A DNA stretch of 5,849 nucleotides from CAZTDP01 sp964612565 (GCA_964612565.1 CAZTDP010000023.1:1-5849); one strand, 5' to 3'; shown: positions 1 to 5,100, counted from the first letter of the stretch. Notes: generated from the sequence alone by a model not told the origin. Program-made: numbers and translations.

Positions 1-123
1 CCGTCATTCTTTGTTCAAAACGATCCGTTGTACGTGGTAGACTTGAATAATATCGCAAAAAATAGTTGGATACCCGAAATTCAGAGTATGTTCTCGTTTA
101 CTTATTCGAGTTATGAGCAATGA
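1..123 (+). CDS. 3' end of an unidentified upstream gene (partial)
   Basis: Reading frame 1 is open from the first base to a TGA at 121-123, giving the last 40 residues of a protein that begins outside the window. The peptide runs from PSFFVQNDPLYVV to SFTYSSYEQ and shows no motif I recognise. The next gene's ATG at 113 overlaps this stop by 11 bases, which suggests one transcript and coupled translation. Because that neighbour is a pilin-like protein, this could be another pilus or surface component, but that is inference from position only. It could be a chance open frame, though the tight overlap with a real gene argues for a true gene end. Confidence 0.55.
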   Translation, partial: PSFFVQNDPLYVVDLNNIAKNSWIPEIQSMFSFTYSSYEQ

Positions 124-1045
124 AAATATGAAGGTAGAAAATCGATTTAATTTAATAAAGTCAAACTCCGGGCAGGTGCTATTGTTTGTTGTTGTCGCAG
201 TTACCATAGCCACAACCGTCGGAATTGCAGTTGCAACAAGAACGCTTTCTCTTAGCAGAAGAACAACATCGACTGATACTTATTCGCGCGTTTACTACGC
301 GGCATCTTCTGGCATCGAAAGATATATGAAACTGACAGATGCCGAGTTGAGAAGTATTTATGGTTCTACACACGATTGTTCGTTGCTTAACGGGGGCACT
401 GTAAACGGTTCCACAGTAACAGCGTCGTGGAATCCAGATACGCAAACGTGTGATTTCGTCTTAAATACTCCCGACGGTGTTGGTACTGATGTTAGTGTCT
501 CACTAGAAGAGACATGGCAAAACGGCACGGACCCTGACTATTACGAAATGACATTGTCTAATGGCTCTTACGGTATAGTTTGGCTGACCGGGTATTCGTC
601 CAATTCACTGACGTTGTGTTGGGATTCGAACGGCCCTCTTACAGCTTTGTACTATGTTGTTTACTCTTCGTCCGGTATCCTTTCGGAAGGCGGTGTTAAC
701 CCAAACGGCTCTTTAAATTTTAGTACTAGCGGTTTTTCAACTGCTGGTGACGGAACAACCAGATACACAAGTGGCTGCCGAAATATTAGCGTTGGAGGCT
801 CAACCCACACTTTTATGGCTGTAACTTCAATAGGAGGTGAATCCACCCTAGGTTTTAGGCCAAGAAGTGTTGGAAGTCTTCCTAATCAGGGATTTTTAAT
901 TACATCTAAGGGTAAACTTTCAAATTCATCCGAGGCAGTTCAACTTTCCACCGCTATCGACGGTTTTAGGTCGTACGCCGGAATTCCCGGTTTTTACACT
1001 TCGGCTTTGTACACTCAGGGAAACTTTGAAGCCACTAATAACTAA
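113..1045 (+). CDS. PilX-like / pilin-type surface protein with N-terminal membrane helix
   Basis: This 310-residue protein has a short basic N-terminus, one strongly hydrophobic helix at about residues 21-42 (starting QVLLFVVVAV right after Gly20), then a basic RR pair and a stretch with YYAASSGIE at about 61-69. That layout resembles the start of PilX-type minor pilins (AGIE-like motif after the helix). The rest is Ser/Thr/Gly/Asn-rich and looks extracellular. Four cysteines at 89, 113, 169 and 222 could form two disulfides. A canonical prepilin Glu5 after the cleavage site is not evident, so it may be an atypical pilin or just an anchored protein. The start at 113 overlaps the upstream stop; ATG at 128 (Met6) is an equally possible start, and neither has a clear Shine-Dalgarno. 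Its likely role is in a type IV pilus or surface fibre. The family call is moderate; the exact function is unknown. Confidence 0.7.
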   Translation: MSNENMKVENRFNLIKSNSGQVLLFVVVAVTIATTVGIAVATRTLSLSRRTTSTDTYSRVYYAASSGIERYMKLTDAELRSIYGSTHDCSLLNGGTVNGSTVTASWNPDTQTCDFVLNTPDGVGTDVSVSLEETWQNGTDPDYYEMTLSNGSYGIVWLTGYSSNSLTLCWDSNGPLTALYYVVYSSSGILSEGGVNPNGSLNFSTSGFSTAGDGTTRYTSGCRNISVGGSTHTFMAVTSIGGESTLGFRPRSVGSLPNQGFLITSKGKLSNSSEAVQLSTAIDGFRSYAGIPGFYTSALYTQGNFEATNN

Positions 1046-1056
1046 GCTTAATGTCC

Positions 1057-1085
1057 TTGCCCGCCGCTTTAGTTTATGTTAATTT
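1057..1085 (+). promoter_or_regulatory. candidate promoter for the rpsB leader
   Basis: TTGCCC at 1057-1062 (4 of 6 to TTGACA) is followed after 17 bases by TAATTT at 1080-1085 (3 of 6 to TATAAT), with an extended TGn at 1077-1079. Transcription would begin near 1091, just before the structured leader. The -10 is weak, so this is tentative. A second AT-rich candidate -10 (TATTAT or TATATT, 1221-1229) has no good -35. Confidence 0.3.
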
Positions 1086-1089
1086 AACC

Positions 1090-1150
1090 CTGTCCTAACA
1101 TTCCCTCCCAAACGGGCTTAGGTGAGACAGCCGACTTTGATCGGCAAGTC
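1090..1150 (+). promoter_or_regulatory. competing stem-loops in the rpsB 5' leader
   Basis: Two hairpins share bases. The first pairs CTGTC (1090-1094) with GACAG (1126-1130) and CTAA (1095-1098) with TTAG (1118-1121), around an inner CCC-AAAC-GGG hairpin at 1107-1116. The second pairs GAC (1126-1128) with GTC (1148-1150) and GCCGA (1130-1134) with TCGGC (1141-1145). They cannot form fully together, as in leaders that switch. I do not match this to a named ribosomal-protein leader family. The pairings are seen in the sequence; the regulatory role is inferred. Confidence 0.4.
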
Positions 1151-1156
1151 AAAAAG

Positions 1157-1208
1157 AAAAGGGAAAATATGCCAAGTGCTAAAAAGCCGTCGGCGTTATT
1201 TTCCTTTT
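1157..1208 (+). terminator. terminator or attenuator hairpin upstream of rpsB
   Basis: The 5' arm at 1157-1173 (AAAAGGGAAAATATGCC) pairs with 1192-1208 (GGCGTTATTTTCCTTTT) with only one bulged base on each arm and one G-T pair, around an 18-base loop. The GC-richer top with a 3' TTATTTTCCTTTT tract resembles an intrinsic terminator with its A-tract and T-tract. It could end the upstream pilin transcript, or act as an attenuator if transcription of rpsB starts upstream. There is no extra T-run beyond the arm. Confidence 0.5.
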
Positions 1209-1236
1209 AAAAATGTTGTGTATTATATTAAATTAG

Positions 1237-1263
1237 TCGGCGTAACTCTGCACCAAAGGCCGA
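1237..1263 (+). promoter_or_regulatory. small stem-loop just before rpsB
   Basis: TCGGC (1237-1241) pairs with GCCGA (1259-1263), leaving a 17-base loop and ending 22 bases before the rpsB ATG. The same TCGGC and GCCGA words occur earlier in the leader, so other pairings are possible. Only a weak purine-rich stretch (AGAAAGAA, about 1269-1276) could serve as ribosome binding site. Confidence 0.3.
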
Positions 1264-1285
1264 AAGATAGAAAGAATTTAAGTTT

Positions 1286-2272
1286 ATGACAAAGTACAAA
1301 ACGCCAAAAATAGAAGAATTAATTGAAGCAGGTGTTCATTTTGGACATCAAATCAAAAGGTGGCATCCTAAAATGGAGCCTTACATTTATACAGTCAGTA
1401 AAAAAATCCATATTATAGACTTGGAAGATACTGAGCGCTTGTTAAAAGTTGCCTGCGAATTTTTATATAAAACCGCCTCAGAGGGTAAAACCATAATTTT
1501 TGTAGGAACTAAAAAGCAGTCAAAAGAAATAATCAAGGCCGAAGCCTTGCGCTCCGGTGCAATGTTTGTCAACGAAAGATGGATCGGCGGAACTGTTACC
1601 AACTTTCCTACAATTAAAAAGAATCTCGACAAACTTATTAAATACATAAAAGGTAAAGAAACCGGAGAATTTGATAAGTACACTAAAAAAGAGCGTCTGC
1701 TTATTGACCGCCAGGTCGAAAAAATGACGTTAATATACGGCGGAATTTTAACCTTAACCGAAACACCTCACGTTTTGTTTGTTATTGATCCAAAGCGCGA
1801 AAGAACGGCAATAAGAGAAGCAAAAGTTGCGGGAATTCCTGTGGTTGCATTAGTTGACACTAACGCCGATCCTACAGGTATTGATTATGTAATACCGGCC
1901 AACGACGATGCCATTAAATCAGTTTCTTTGCTTGTAAAAGCTCTTGGAGACGCAATCACCGAAGGTTATCAAGATTTTGCTAAAAAGACTCAAGAACTTA
2001 AAGTCAAAAAAGAAGAAGAGATTGCTGCAGCAAAAGCCGCCAAAGAAGCCGAAGAAGCTGCTAAAGCACAGGAAGCTATAGCAAAAACGACAGCCAGCGA
2101 AAGTCCTGTTGTGACCGAAGAAGTTTTAGAGATAGAAGAGAAGCTTGTCGAGGAAAAACCCGCTAAAATAGAAGTTAAAGCCCCAAAAGATGATGTAAAA
2201 GTTGAGGCCGCCGGTAAGTCTGACCCAAAAGATAAAAAGGTTAAAAAAGAAAAGACCAAAAAGACAAAGTAA
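1286..2272 (+). CDS. rpsB: 30S ribosomal protein uS2 (RpsB) with long charged C-terminal tail
   Basis: uS2 binds the small ribosomal subunit between head and body, joins late in assembly and helps recruit bS1 where that exists. Family signatures are clear: ELIEAGVHFGH near residues 10-21, HPKMEPYIY, IHIIDLEDT, FVGTKKQ, NERWIGGTVTNF, then GIPVVALVDTNADP and IDYVIPANDDAIKS toward residue 210. The conserved core ends near residue 228. The remaining roughly 100 residues are a low-complexity Glu/Ala/Lys-rich tail ending KKVKKEKTKKTK, so the 328-residue protein is well above the usual 230-260. The tail looks helical then disordered and may contact RNA or partners; that is inference. The ATG start matches the family start exactly. 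It heads rpsB-tsf-frr, with tsf 61 bases downstream. Structured RNA upstream hints at leader control. Confidence 0.98.
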   Translation: MTKYKTPKIEELIEAGVHFGHQIKRWHPKMEPYIYTVSKKIHIIDLEDTERLLKVACEFLYKTASEGKTIIFVGTKKQSKEIIKAEALRSGAMFVNERWIGGTVTNFPTIKKNLDKLIKYIKGKETGEFDKYTKKERLLIDRQVEKMTLIYGGILTLTETPHVLFVIDPKRERTAIREAKVAGIPVVALVDTNADPTGIDYVIPANDDAIKSVSLLVKALGDAITEGYQDFAKKTQELKVKKEEEIAAAKAAKEAEEAAKAQEAIAKTTASESPVVTEEVLEIEEKLVEEKPAKIEVKAPKDDVKVEAAGKSDPKDKKVKKEKTKKTK

Positions 2273-2291
2273 TTTATTTTCGCGGTAAAAA

Positions 2292-2309
2292 TCCGGGCTT
2301 GACCCGAGA
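2292..2309 (+). promoter_or_regulatory. stem-loop between rpsB and tsf
   Basis: CGGG (2294-2297) pairs with CCCG (2303-2306) across a CTTGA loop, and flanking TC and GA can add two pairs around a bulged A. AAAATTTTTGTTT follows, giving a weak terminator look. It may set the ratio of rpsB to tsf message by partial termination or processing, as inter-cistronic hairpins often do; this is speculative. Confidence 0.3.
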
Positions 2310-2321
2310 AAATTTTTGTTT

Positions 2322-2328
2322 AAAGGAG
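2322..2328 (+). promoter_or_regulatory. Shine-Dalgarno of tsf
   Basis: AAAGGAG lies 5 bases before the ATG at 2334. It fixes the tsf start there rather than at an in-frame TTG at 2316, which would add MFKGAK and lie upstream of this site. It is the only strong, normally placed Shine-Dalgarno in the window. Confidence 0.85.
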
Positions 2329-2333
2329 CAAAA

Positions 2334-2795
2334 ATGGAATTAAACATAAAAGACATTAAAAATTTAAGAGAAGAGACAGGGTCCGGTGTGCTTGAGGTCA
2401 AAGAGGCCTTGGAAAAAGCTGCCGGAAACTATGAAACTGCAAGAGAGGCTTTAATGAAAAAAGCCGGAATCAAAGCGGGTAAAAAGGCCGATCGTATAAC
2501 CAAAGACGGCTTAATATATTCGTACATTCATAACGGCGGAAAAGTAGGCAGTCTTGTTTATATTGCCTGTGAAACCGATTTTGTTGCGAAGACCGAAAGT
2601 TTCCAATCTTTATGTAAAGAAATTGCAATGCAGGCAGCAACGACCGAGTATGCCAGCGTCGAAGAGCTTTTAAACGACGATTACATAAGAGATTCAAGCA
2701 AAAAAATAATTGACCTAGTGAATGAGGCCGTTGCTAAAATTGGAGAAAAAATTGAACTCAAAAAATTTGTGCGATTCCAAGTCGGTGAAGAATGA
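2334..2795 (+). CDS. tsf: elongation factor Ts, short form
   Basis: EF-Ts is the cytoplasmic nucleotide exchange factor that releases GDP from EF-Tu. The N-terminal UBA-like region is at about residues 5-45 (IKNLREETGSGVLEVKEAL), followed by the core with CETDFVAK at 79-86. Asp82 and Phe83 match the Asp-Phe pair that family members insert near the EF-Tu magnesium site. At 153 residues it is much shorter than the E. coli protein (about 280) and below even short forms near 200, so it keeps one core subdomain and lacks the second core repeat and the coiled-coil insertion. The Shine-Dalgarno at 2322-2328 decides the start. It follows rpsB, its usual partner, and frr starts 12 bases after the TGA, where pyrH would normally sit. 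No frameshift is evident, so the short form looks genuine. Confidence 0.96.
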   Translation: MELNIKDIKNLREETGSGVLEVKEALEKAAGNYETAREALMKKAGIKAGKKADRITKDGLIYSYIHNGGKVGSLVYIACETDFVAKTESFQSLCKEIAMQAATTEYASVEELLNDDYIRDSSKKIIDLVNEAVAKIGEKIELKKFVRFQVGEE

Positions 2796-2807
2796 TATCA
2801 TTCACAT
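2784..2807 (+). promoter_or_regulatory. palindrome between a weak Shine-Dalgarno and the frr start
   Basis: GAATGATATCATTC (2790-2803) is a perfect 14-base palindrome covering the tsf stop codon; as RNA it can form a 5-bp stem with an ATAT loop. GGTGA (2784-2788), complementary to UCACC near the 16S 3' end, lies just before it and the frr ATG at 2808 just after. Folding would bring GGTG to about 6 bases from the ATG. It could instead be chance or a processing signal. Confidence 0.3.
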
Positions 2808-3356
2808 ATGAATACTAATGATTTGAAATCAAAATTATCTAAAGCAGTAGAGTTCTTAAAAGGTGAGTTGAGCCAAATTCGTACAGGAAGGGCTTCGCCG
2901 GCATTGCTTGAAGATATTCCCGTAGACGCGTACGGTTCAAAAATGACCATTAAAGAACTTGGATCGATCTCCTTATTAGACAGTCAAAACTTAATTGTTT
3001 CCCCATGGGATAAAAGTCTCTTAAAAGAGATTTCTAAAGCCATTAGGGAAAGTCAACTAAACCTTAGTCCTGTTGATGACGCAGACAAAATTAGAGTACC
3101 GATTCCGGCGCTAGATGAAGAAAGGCGAAAAGACTTAGCCAAATTGGTCGGAACAAAGGTCGAAGAAGCTAAAAACGCTTTAAGAGCAGTTCGACAGGAC
3201 GCAATGAAGGATATTGATAAAAGCTTTAACGATAAAGAAATAGGCGAGGACGACAAGTTTAGGCAAAAAGAGGAAGTAGAAAAGATAGTTAAAGGTTTTA
3301 TGGACGATTCCGACTCCGTAGGTGAAGAAAAAAAGCAAGACTTAATGAGTATTTAA
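2808..3356 (+). CDS. frr: ribosome recycling factor
   Basis: RRF works with EF-G to split the post-termination ribosome and free mRNA and tRNA. The 182-residue length equals the family norm of about 185. Signatures are LSQIRTGRASPALLEDI at about 21-37 in the first helix of the three-helix domain, DSQNLIVSPWDKS at 58-70, IRVPIPALDEERRKDL at 95-110, AVRQDA with Arg129 (aligning by eye with the key Arg132 of E. coli), and IGEDDKFRQKEEVEKI near 145-160. The ATG is 12 bases after the tsf stop, with no ordinary Shine-Dalgarno, so coupling to tsf or use of the looped GGTGA upstream is likely. The gene is intact. pyrH, normally between tsf and frr, is absent here, and rseP follows 47 bases later. Confidence 0.98.
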   Translation: MNTNDLKSKLSKAVEFLKGELSQIRTGRASPALLEDIPVDAYGSKMTIKELGSISLLDSQNLIVSPWDKSLLKEISKAIRESQLNLSPVDDADKIRVPIPALDEERRKDLAKLVGTKVEEAKNALRAVRQDAMKDIDKSFNDKEIGEDDKFRQKEEVEKIVKGFMDDSDSVGEEKKQDLMSI

Positions 3357-3360
3357 TCCG

Positions 3361-3400
3361 CAGTTTTAGCCGGTTACTCGCACAGTTTTAGGCTGTAAAA
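3361..3400 (+). repeat. 11-base direct repeat and hairpin before rseP
   Basis: CAGTTTTAGCC (3361-3371) recurs as CAGTTTTAGGC (3383-3393) with one mismatch. Because the mismatch makes the ends complementary, TTTTAGCC (3364-3371) can also pair with GGCT-gt-AAAA (3391-3400). The hairpin ends 3 bases before the rseP ATG, and no Shine-Dalgarno is seen. A role in control of rseP translation is possible but unproven. Confidence 0.35.
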
Positions 3401-3403
3401 TAA

Positions 3404-4564
3404 ATGACCTTAATAATTTTCATTTTAATACTTTCCGTTTTGGTTCTAATTCACGAATTTGGCCACTTTATTGTTGCTAAACTAAAAGGCGTTAGAGTAG
3501 AGGAGTTTGGCTGGGGTCTGCCGCCAAGAATTTTGGGCAAAAAAATAGGCGAAACAGTTTATTCTATAAACCTGCTTCCATTCGGCGGTTTTGTTAAATT
3601 AACAGGCGAAGAGCTGGAAGAAGTCCAAAAAAATGAAGAACTCGACGGGTTGCCTTCCGATATTAAACCCTTGGATTCCCATAATTTCATGGCTAAGACG
3701 CCTTGGCAGAGAATTCAAATACTTACGGCCGGTGTTTTTATGAATATGGTTTTGGCCGTTTCATTATTCTACGTTTTTTTGGCGGCAAACAACTTTAGTT
3801 CAACTCAAATGCCGCTTCTTTTTGATTTTAAATTTAAGTTTGGCGAGTCAACCGTTTTAAAAACAGTTGTTTCCGGAATTCAGGATGGATCGGCTGCTCA
3901 ACAGGCCGGGTTTGAAAGTGGCGAGGCCATAACACAGGTAAACAGTATCCAAGTGAATAGCGTAGATGAACTTAAACAAGCACTTTTAAAGTTTAAAGGC
4001 GAGGAAGTTTCGGTTTACCTTACTGATTTAAAAAGCCCCAACGAGCCTAAAACACGAGTTGTAACGGTTTTGCCAAAGTTTGATTCCAACGGCCAGCCTG
4101 TATTGGGAGTTTATCTTTCCGAAGCTGTTTCTGTTGCTTACAATAAGCCTTTAGAAAAGCTGTTTGCAGGATTTTTGCATTCTTACAACGTTATTGATTA
4201 TTCGCTGTCAACCATGGGAGGAATGATTTCACTTTCGGTTAAAACCCACGACATATCCCCCGTTTCGGAAAGTGTTTCCGGCCCCGTTGGCATATACAAC
4301 TTAGTTGGCCTTGTTTTGGAGTATGGTGGAGATAGGGCGTGGCTAACCTTAGTTGATTACACAGCGCTAATGTCTGTTAGTTTGGCCATGGTGAATATTC
4401 TGCCTTTTCCTGCACTAGACGGCGGTCGGTTAGTATTTGAGTTCTATGAGTGGGTTGCTAAAAAGCGACCTAATCCAAAAATTGAAGCGCGAATTCACCA
4501 AATAGGCATGGCGTTTTTACTTTTACTGCTGGTATTAATTACCGCCAAAGACATTTTAAGCTAA
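3404..4564 (+). CDS. rseP: RseP-type site-2 membrane zinc metalloprotease with one PDZ domain
   Basis: This M50-family protease cuts within membrane-spanning segments, typically in transmembrane signalling or in removing remnant signal peptides. The first membrane helix (residues 2-22) carries HEFGH at 17-21: His17 and His21 bind zinc and Glu18 is the catalytic base. GGFVKL at 61-66 matches the membrane-reentrant loop region. A second helix spans about 104-128. A single PDZ domain lies near 150-222 (SGIQDGSAAQQAGFESGEAITQVN). SGPVGIYNL at 292-300 and NILPFPALDGGRL at 331-343 supply the LDG motif with the third zinc ligand, Asp339. A last helix is at about 366-382. At 386 residues it has one PDZ domain rather than the two of E. 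coli RseP, as is usual outside Proteobacteria. It follows frr directly; uppS, cdsA and dxr, common neighbours, are absent. The substrate is unknown. Confidence 0.95.
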   Translation: MTLIIFILILSVLVLIHEFGHFIVAKLKGVRVEEFGWGLPPRILGKKIGETVYSINLLPFGGFVKLTGEELEEVQKNEELDGLPSDIKPLDSHNFMAKTPWQRIQILTAGVFMNMVLAVSLFYVFLAANNFSSTQMPLLFDFKFKFGESTVLKTVVSGIQDGSAAQQAGFESGEAITQVNSIQVNSVDELKQALLKFKGEEVSVYLTDLKSPNEPKTRVVTVLPKFDSNGQPVLGVYLSEAVSVAYNKPLEKLFAGFLHSYNVIDYSLSTMGGMISLSVKTHDISPVSESVSGPVGIYNLVGLVLEYGGDRAWLTLVDYTALMSVSLAMVNILPFPALDGGRLVFEFYEWVAKKRPNPKIEARIHQIGMAFLLLLLVLITAKDILS

Positions 4565-4602
4565 GGGTACAACAGATACTATAACTAACCTTTATCATTG
4601 AT

Positions 4603-4631
4603 TTTCCAGCTCTTACTTACGTCGTTATAAT
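4603..4631 (+). promoter_or_regulatory. probable promoter of the rpsU operon
   Basis: TTTCCA at 4603-4608 (4 of 6 to TTGACA) and a perfect TATAAT at 4626-4631 are separated by the optimal 17 bases. Transcription would begin near 4638, about 70 bases after the rseP stop, giving rpsU a leader of roughly 270 bases. A TTGACT at 4642-4647 and TATACT at 4655-4660 lie too close together to form a second promoter. Confidence 0.6.
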
Positions 4632-4846
4632 TCGCCAAATATTGACTTGGGTAATATACTAGTCGAAAGGGATATTTTCTGTTAAAATTCTCAAGCTTAG
4701 TTGGCGCGGTAGGCCGACGGCACTTGTCATTAACAATTACAAAGTGCCAATAAAGTGGACAAGTTAGTTTTTAAATGTAAGTGAGCAAAAGAAGATTGTT
4801 TAGACTTAAGAATCAACCAATCTTCACTATTAATAATATATAGTTT

Positions 4847-4853
4847 GGAGGTG
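4847..4853 (+). promoter_or_regulatory. perfect but distant Shine-Dalgarno of rpsU
   Basis: GGAGGTG matches seven bases of the anti-Shine-Dalgarno (CACCUCC) exactly, the strongest match in the window, yet lies 55 bases before the rpsU ATG. The first possible start codons nearer to it (GTG at 4851, TTG at 4875) are each followed at once by TAA, so no other gene can use it. With the hairpin at 4861-4904 folded it would sit about 11 bases from the ATG. Confidence 0.6.
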
Positions 4854-4860
4854 TAAGTTC

Positions 4861-4904
4861 TTAACAAACAACACTTGTAAGCGATTACAGATATTGTTTG
4901 CTAA
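4861..4904 (+). promoter_or_regulatory. GCGA-capped hairpin between Shine-Dalgarno and rpsU start
   Basis: CAAACAA (4865-4871) pairs perfectly with TTGTTTG (4894-4900). Inside, CT-GTAA (4874-4880, one bulged T) pairs with TTACAG (4885-4890) around a GCGA loop of the stable GNRA type. TTA and TAA (4861-4863, 4902-4904) can extend the base. The hairpin ends 4 bases before the ATG at 4909. It probably bridges the Shine-Dalgarno to the start, or blocks the start when bound by a regulator. Confidence 0.6.
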
Positions 4905-4908
4905 TAAA

Positions 4909-5100
4909 ATGACTAAAATTAAAGTTAGAAACGGCGAATCCTTGGAACAGGCCTTAAGAAGGTTTAATAGGGAAGTTCAAAAAGCAGGAATTTTGGATGA
5001 GCTCAAAGACAGATCTCATTACAGAAAACCCAGCGAGCTTAAAAGACAAAAATCTAAGGAGCTTGAAAGAAAATTTAAATATGAGAAGCTAAAAGGATGA
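4909..5100 (+). CDS. rpsU: 30S ribosomal protein bS21
   Basis: bS21 is a small basic protein near the 16S 3' end and the anti-Shine-Dalgarno on the small-subunit platform, and it aids initiation. The 63-residue product opens MTKIKVRNGESLEQALRRFNRE, the hallmark bS21 start, continues KAGILDELKDRSHYRKPSE, and ends in a Lys/Arg/Glu-rich helix. I choose ATG 4909 because family members start at MTK/MPx just before the first strand; an in-frame TTG at 4894 would add MFANK and sits inside the 3' arm of a hairpin. No Shine-Dalgarno is immediately upstream, but GGAGGTG at 4847-4853 could be brought near by folding. The stop overlaps yqeY (ATGA). Because bS21 contacts the anti-Shine-Dalgarno, this leader suggests autoregulation; that is inference. 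Confidence 0.95.
   Translation: MTKIKVRNGESLEQALRRFNREVQKAGILDELKDRSHYRKPSELKRQKSKELERKFKYEKLKG

Larger units (their letters stand above)
4632..4908 (+). promoter_or_regulatory. long structured 5' leader of rpsU, no gene
   Basis: No convincing coding sequence lies between rseP and rpsU. The stretch holds a long-range pair CGCCAA (4633-4638) with TTGGCG (4701-4706); the stem GGCACTT (4719-4725) with AAGTGCC (4742-4748); an exclusive alternative ACTTGTC (4722-4728) with GACAAGT (4758-4764); an 8-bp stem GAAGATTG (4791-4798) with CAATCTTC (4818-4825); then the Shine-Dalgarno and the start-proximal hairpin listed separately. The density of stems suggests a regulatory RNA such as an autoregulated ribosomal-protein leader, but I recognise no known family, and single 6- to 7-bp pairs are expected by chance at this length. 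Confidence 0.5.

Noticed and set aside
1037..1074. AACTAAGC with GCTTTAGTT as the pilin gene terminator
   Set aside because: The stem overlaps the stop codon, has a bulge and is not followed by a T-run; the hairpin at 1157-1208 is a better candidate.
2316..2336. TTG at 2316 as the tsf start
   Set aside because: It lies upstream of the clear Shine-Dalgarno AAAGGAG, which places initiation at ATG 2334.
1990..2401. Long reverse-strand open frames opposite rpsB and tsf
   Set aside because: They mirror the biased Lys/Glu/Ala-coding tail and lysine-rich start of real genes, with Ser/Phe/Leu-rich products and no family features.
4563..4593. AAGGGT/ACCTTT hairpin right after rseP as a terminator
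   Set aside because: The stem is only 6 bp with a G-T pair, the loop is 19 bases and no clean T-run follows.
4642..4660. TTGACT plus TATACT as a promoter
   Set aside because: The spacing is only 7 bases, far below the 16-18 needed.
4781..4843. Twenty-codon GTG-started ORF beginning MSKRRLFRLK in the rpsU leader
   Set aside because: There is no Shine-Dalgarno before it, it starts with GTG, and its middle is the 8-bp stem at 4791-4825, so it is more likely RNA structure than a leader peptide.
4894..4911. TTG at 4894 as the rpsU start
   Set aside because: It would add residues not seen in bS21 and lies inside the hairpin arm; ATG 4909 matches the family start.
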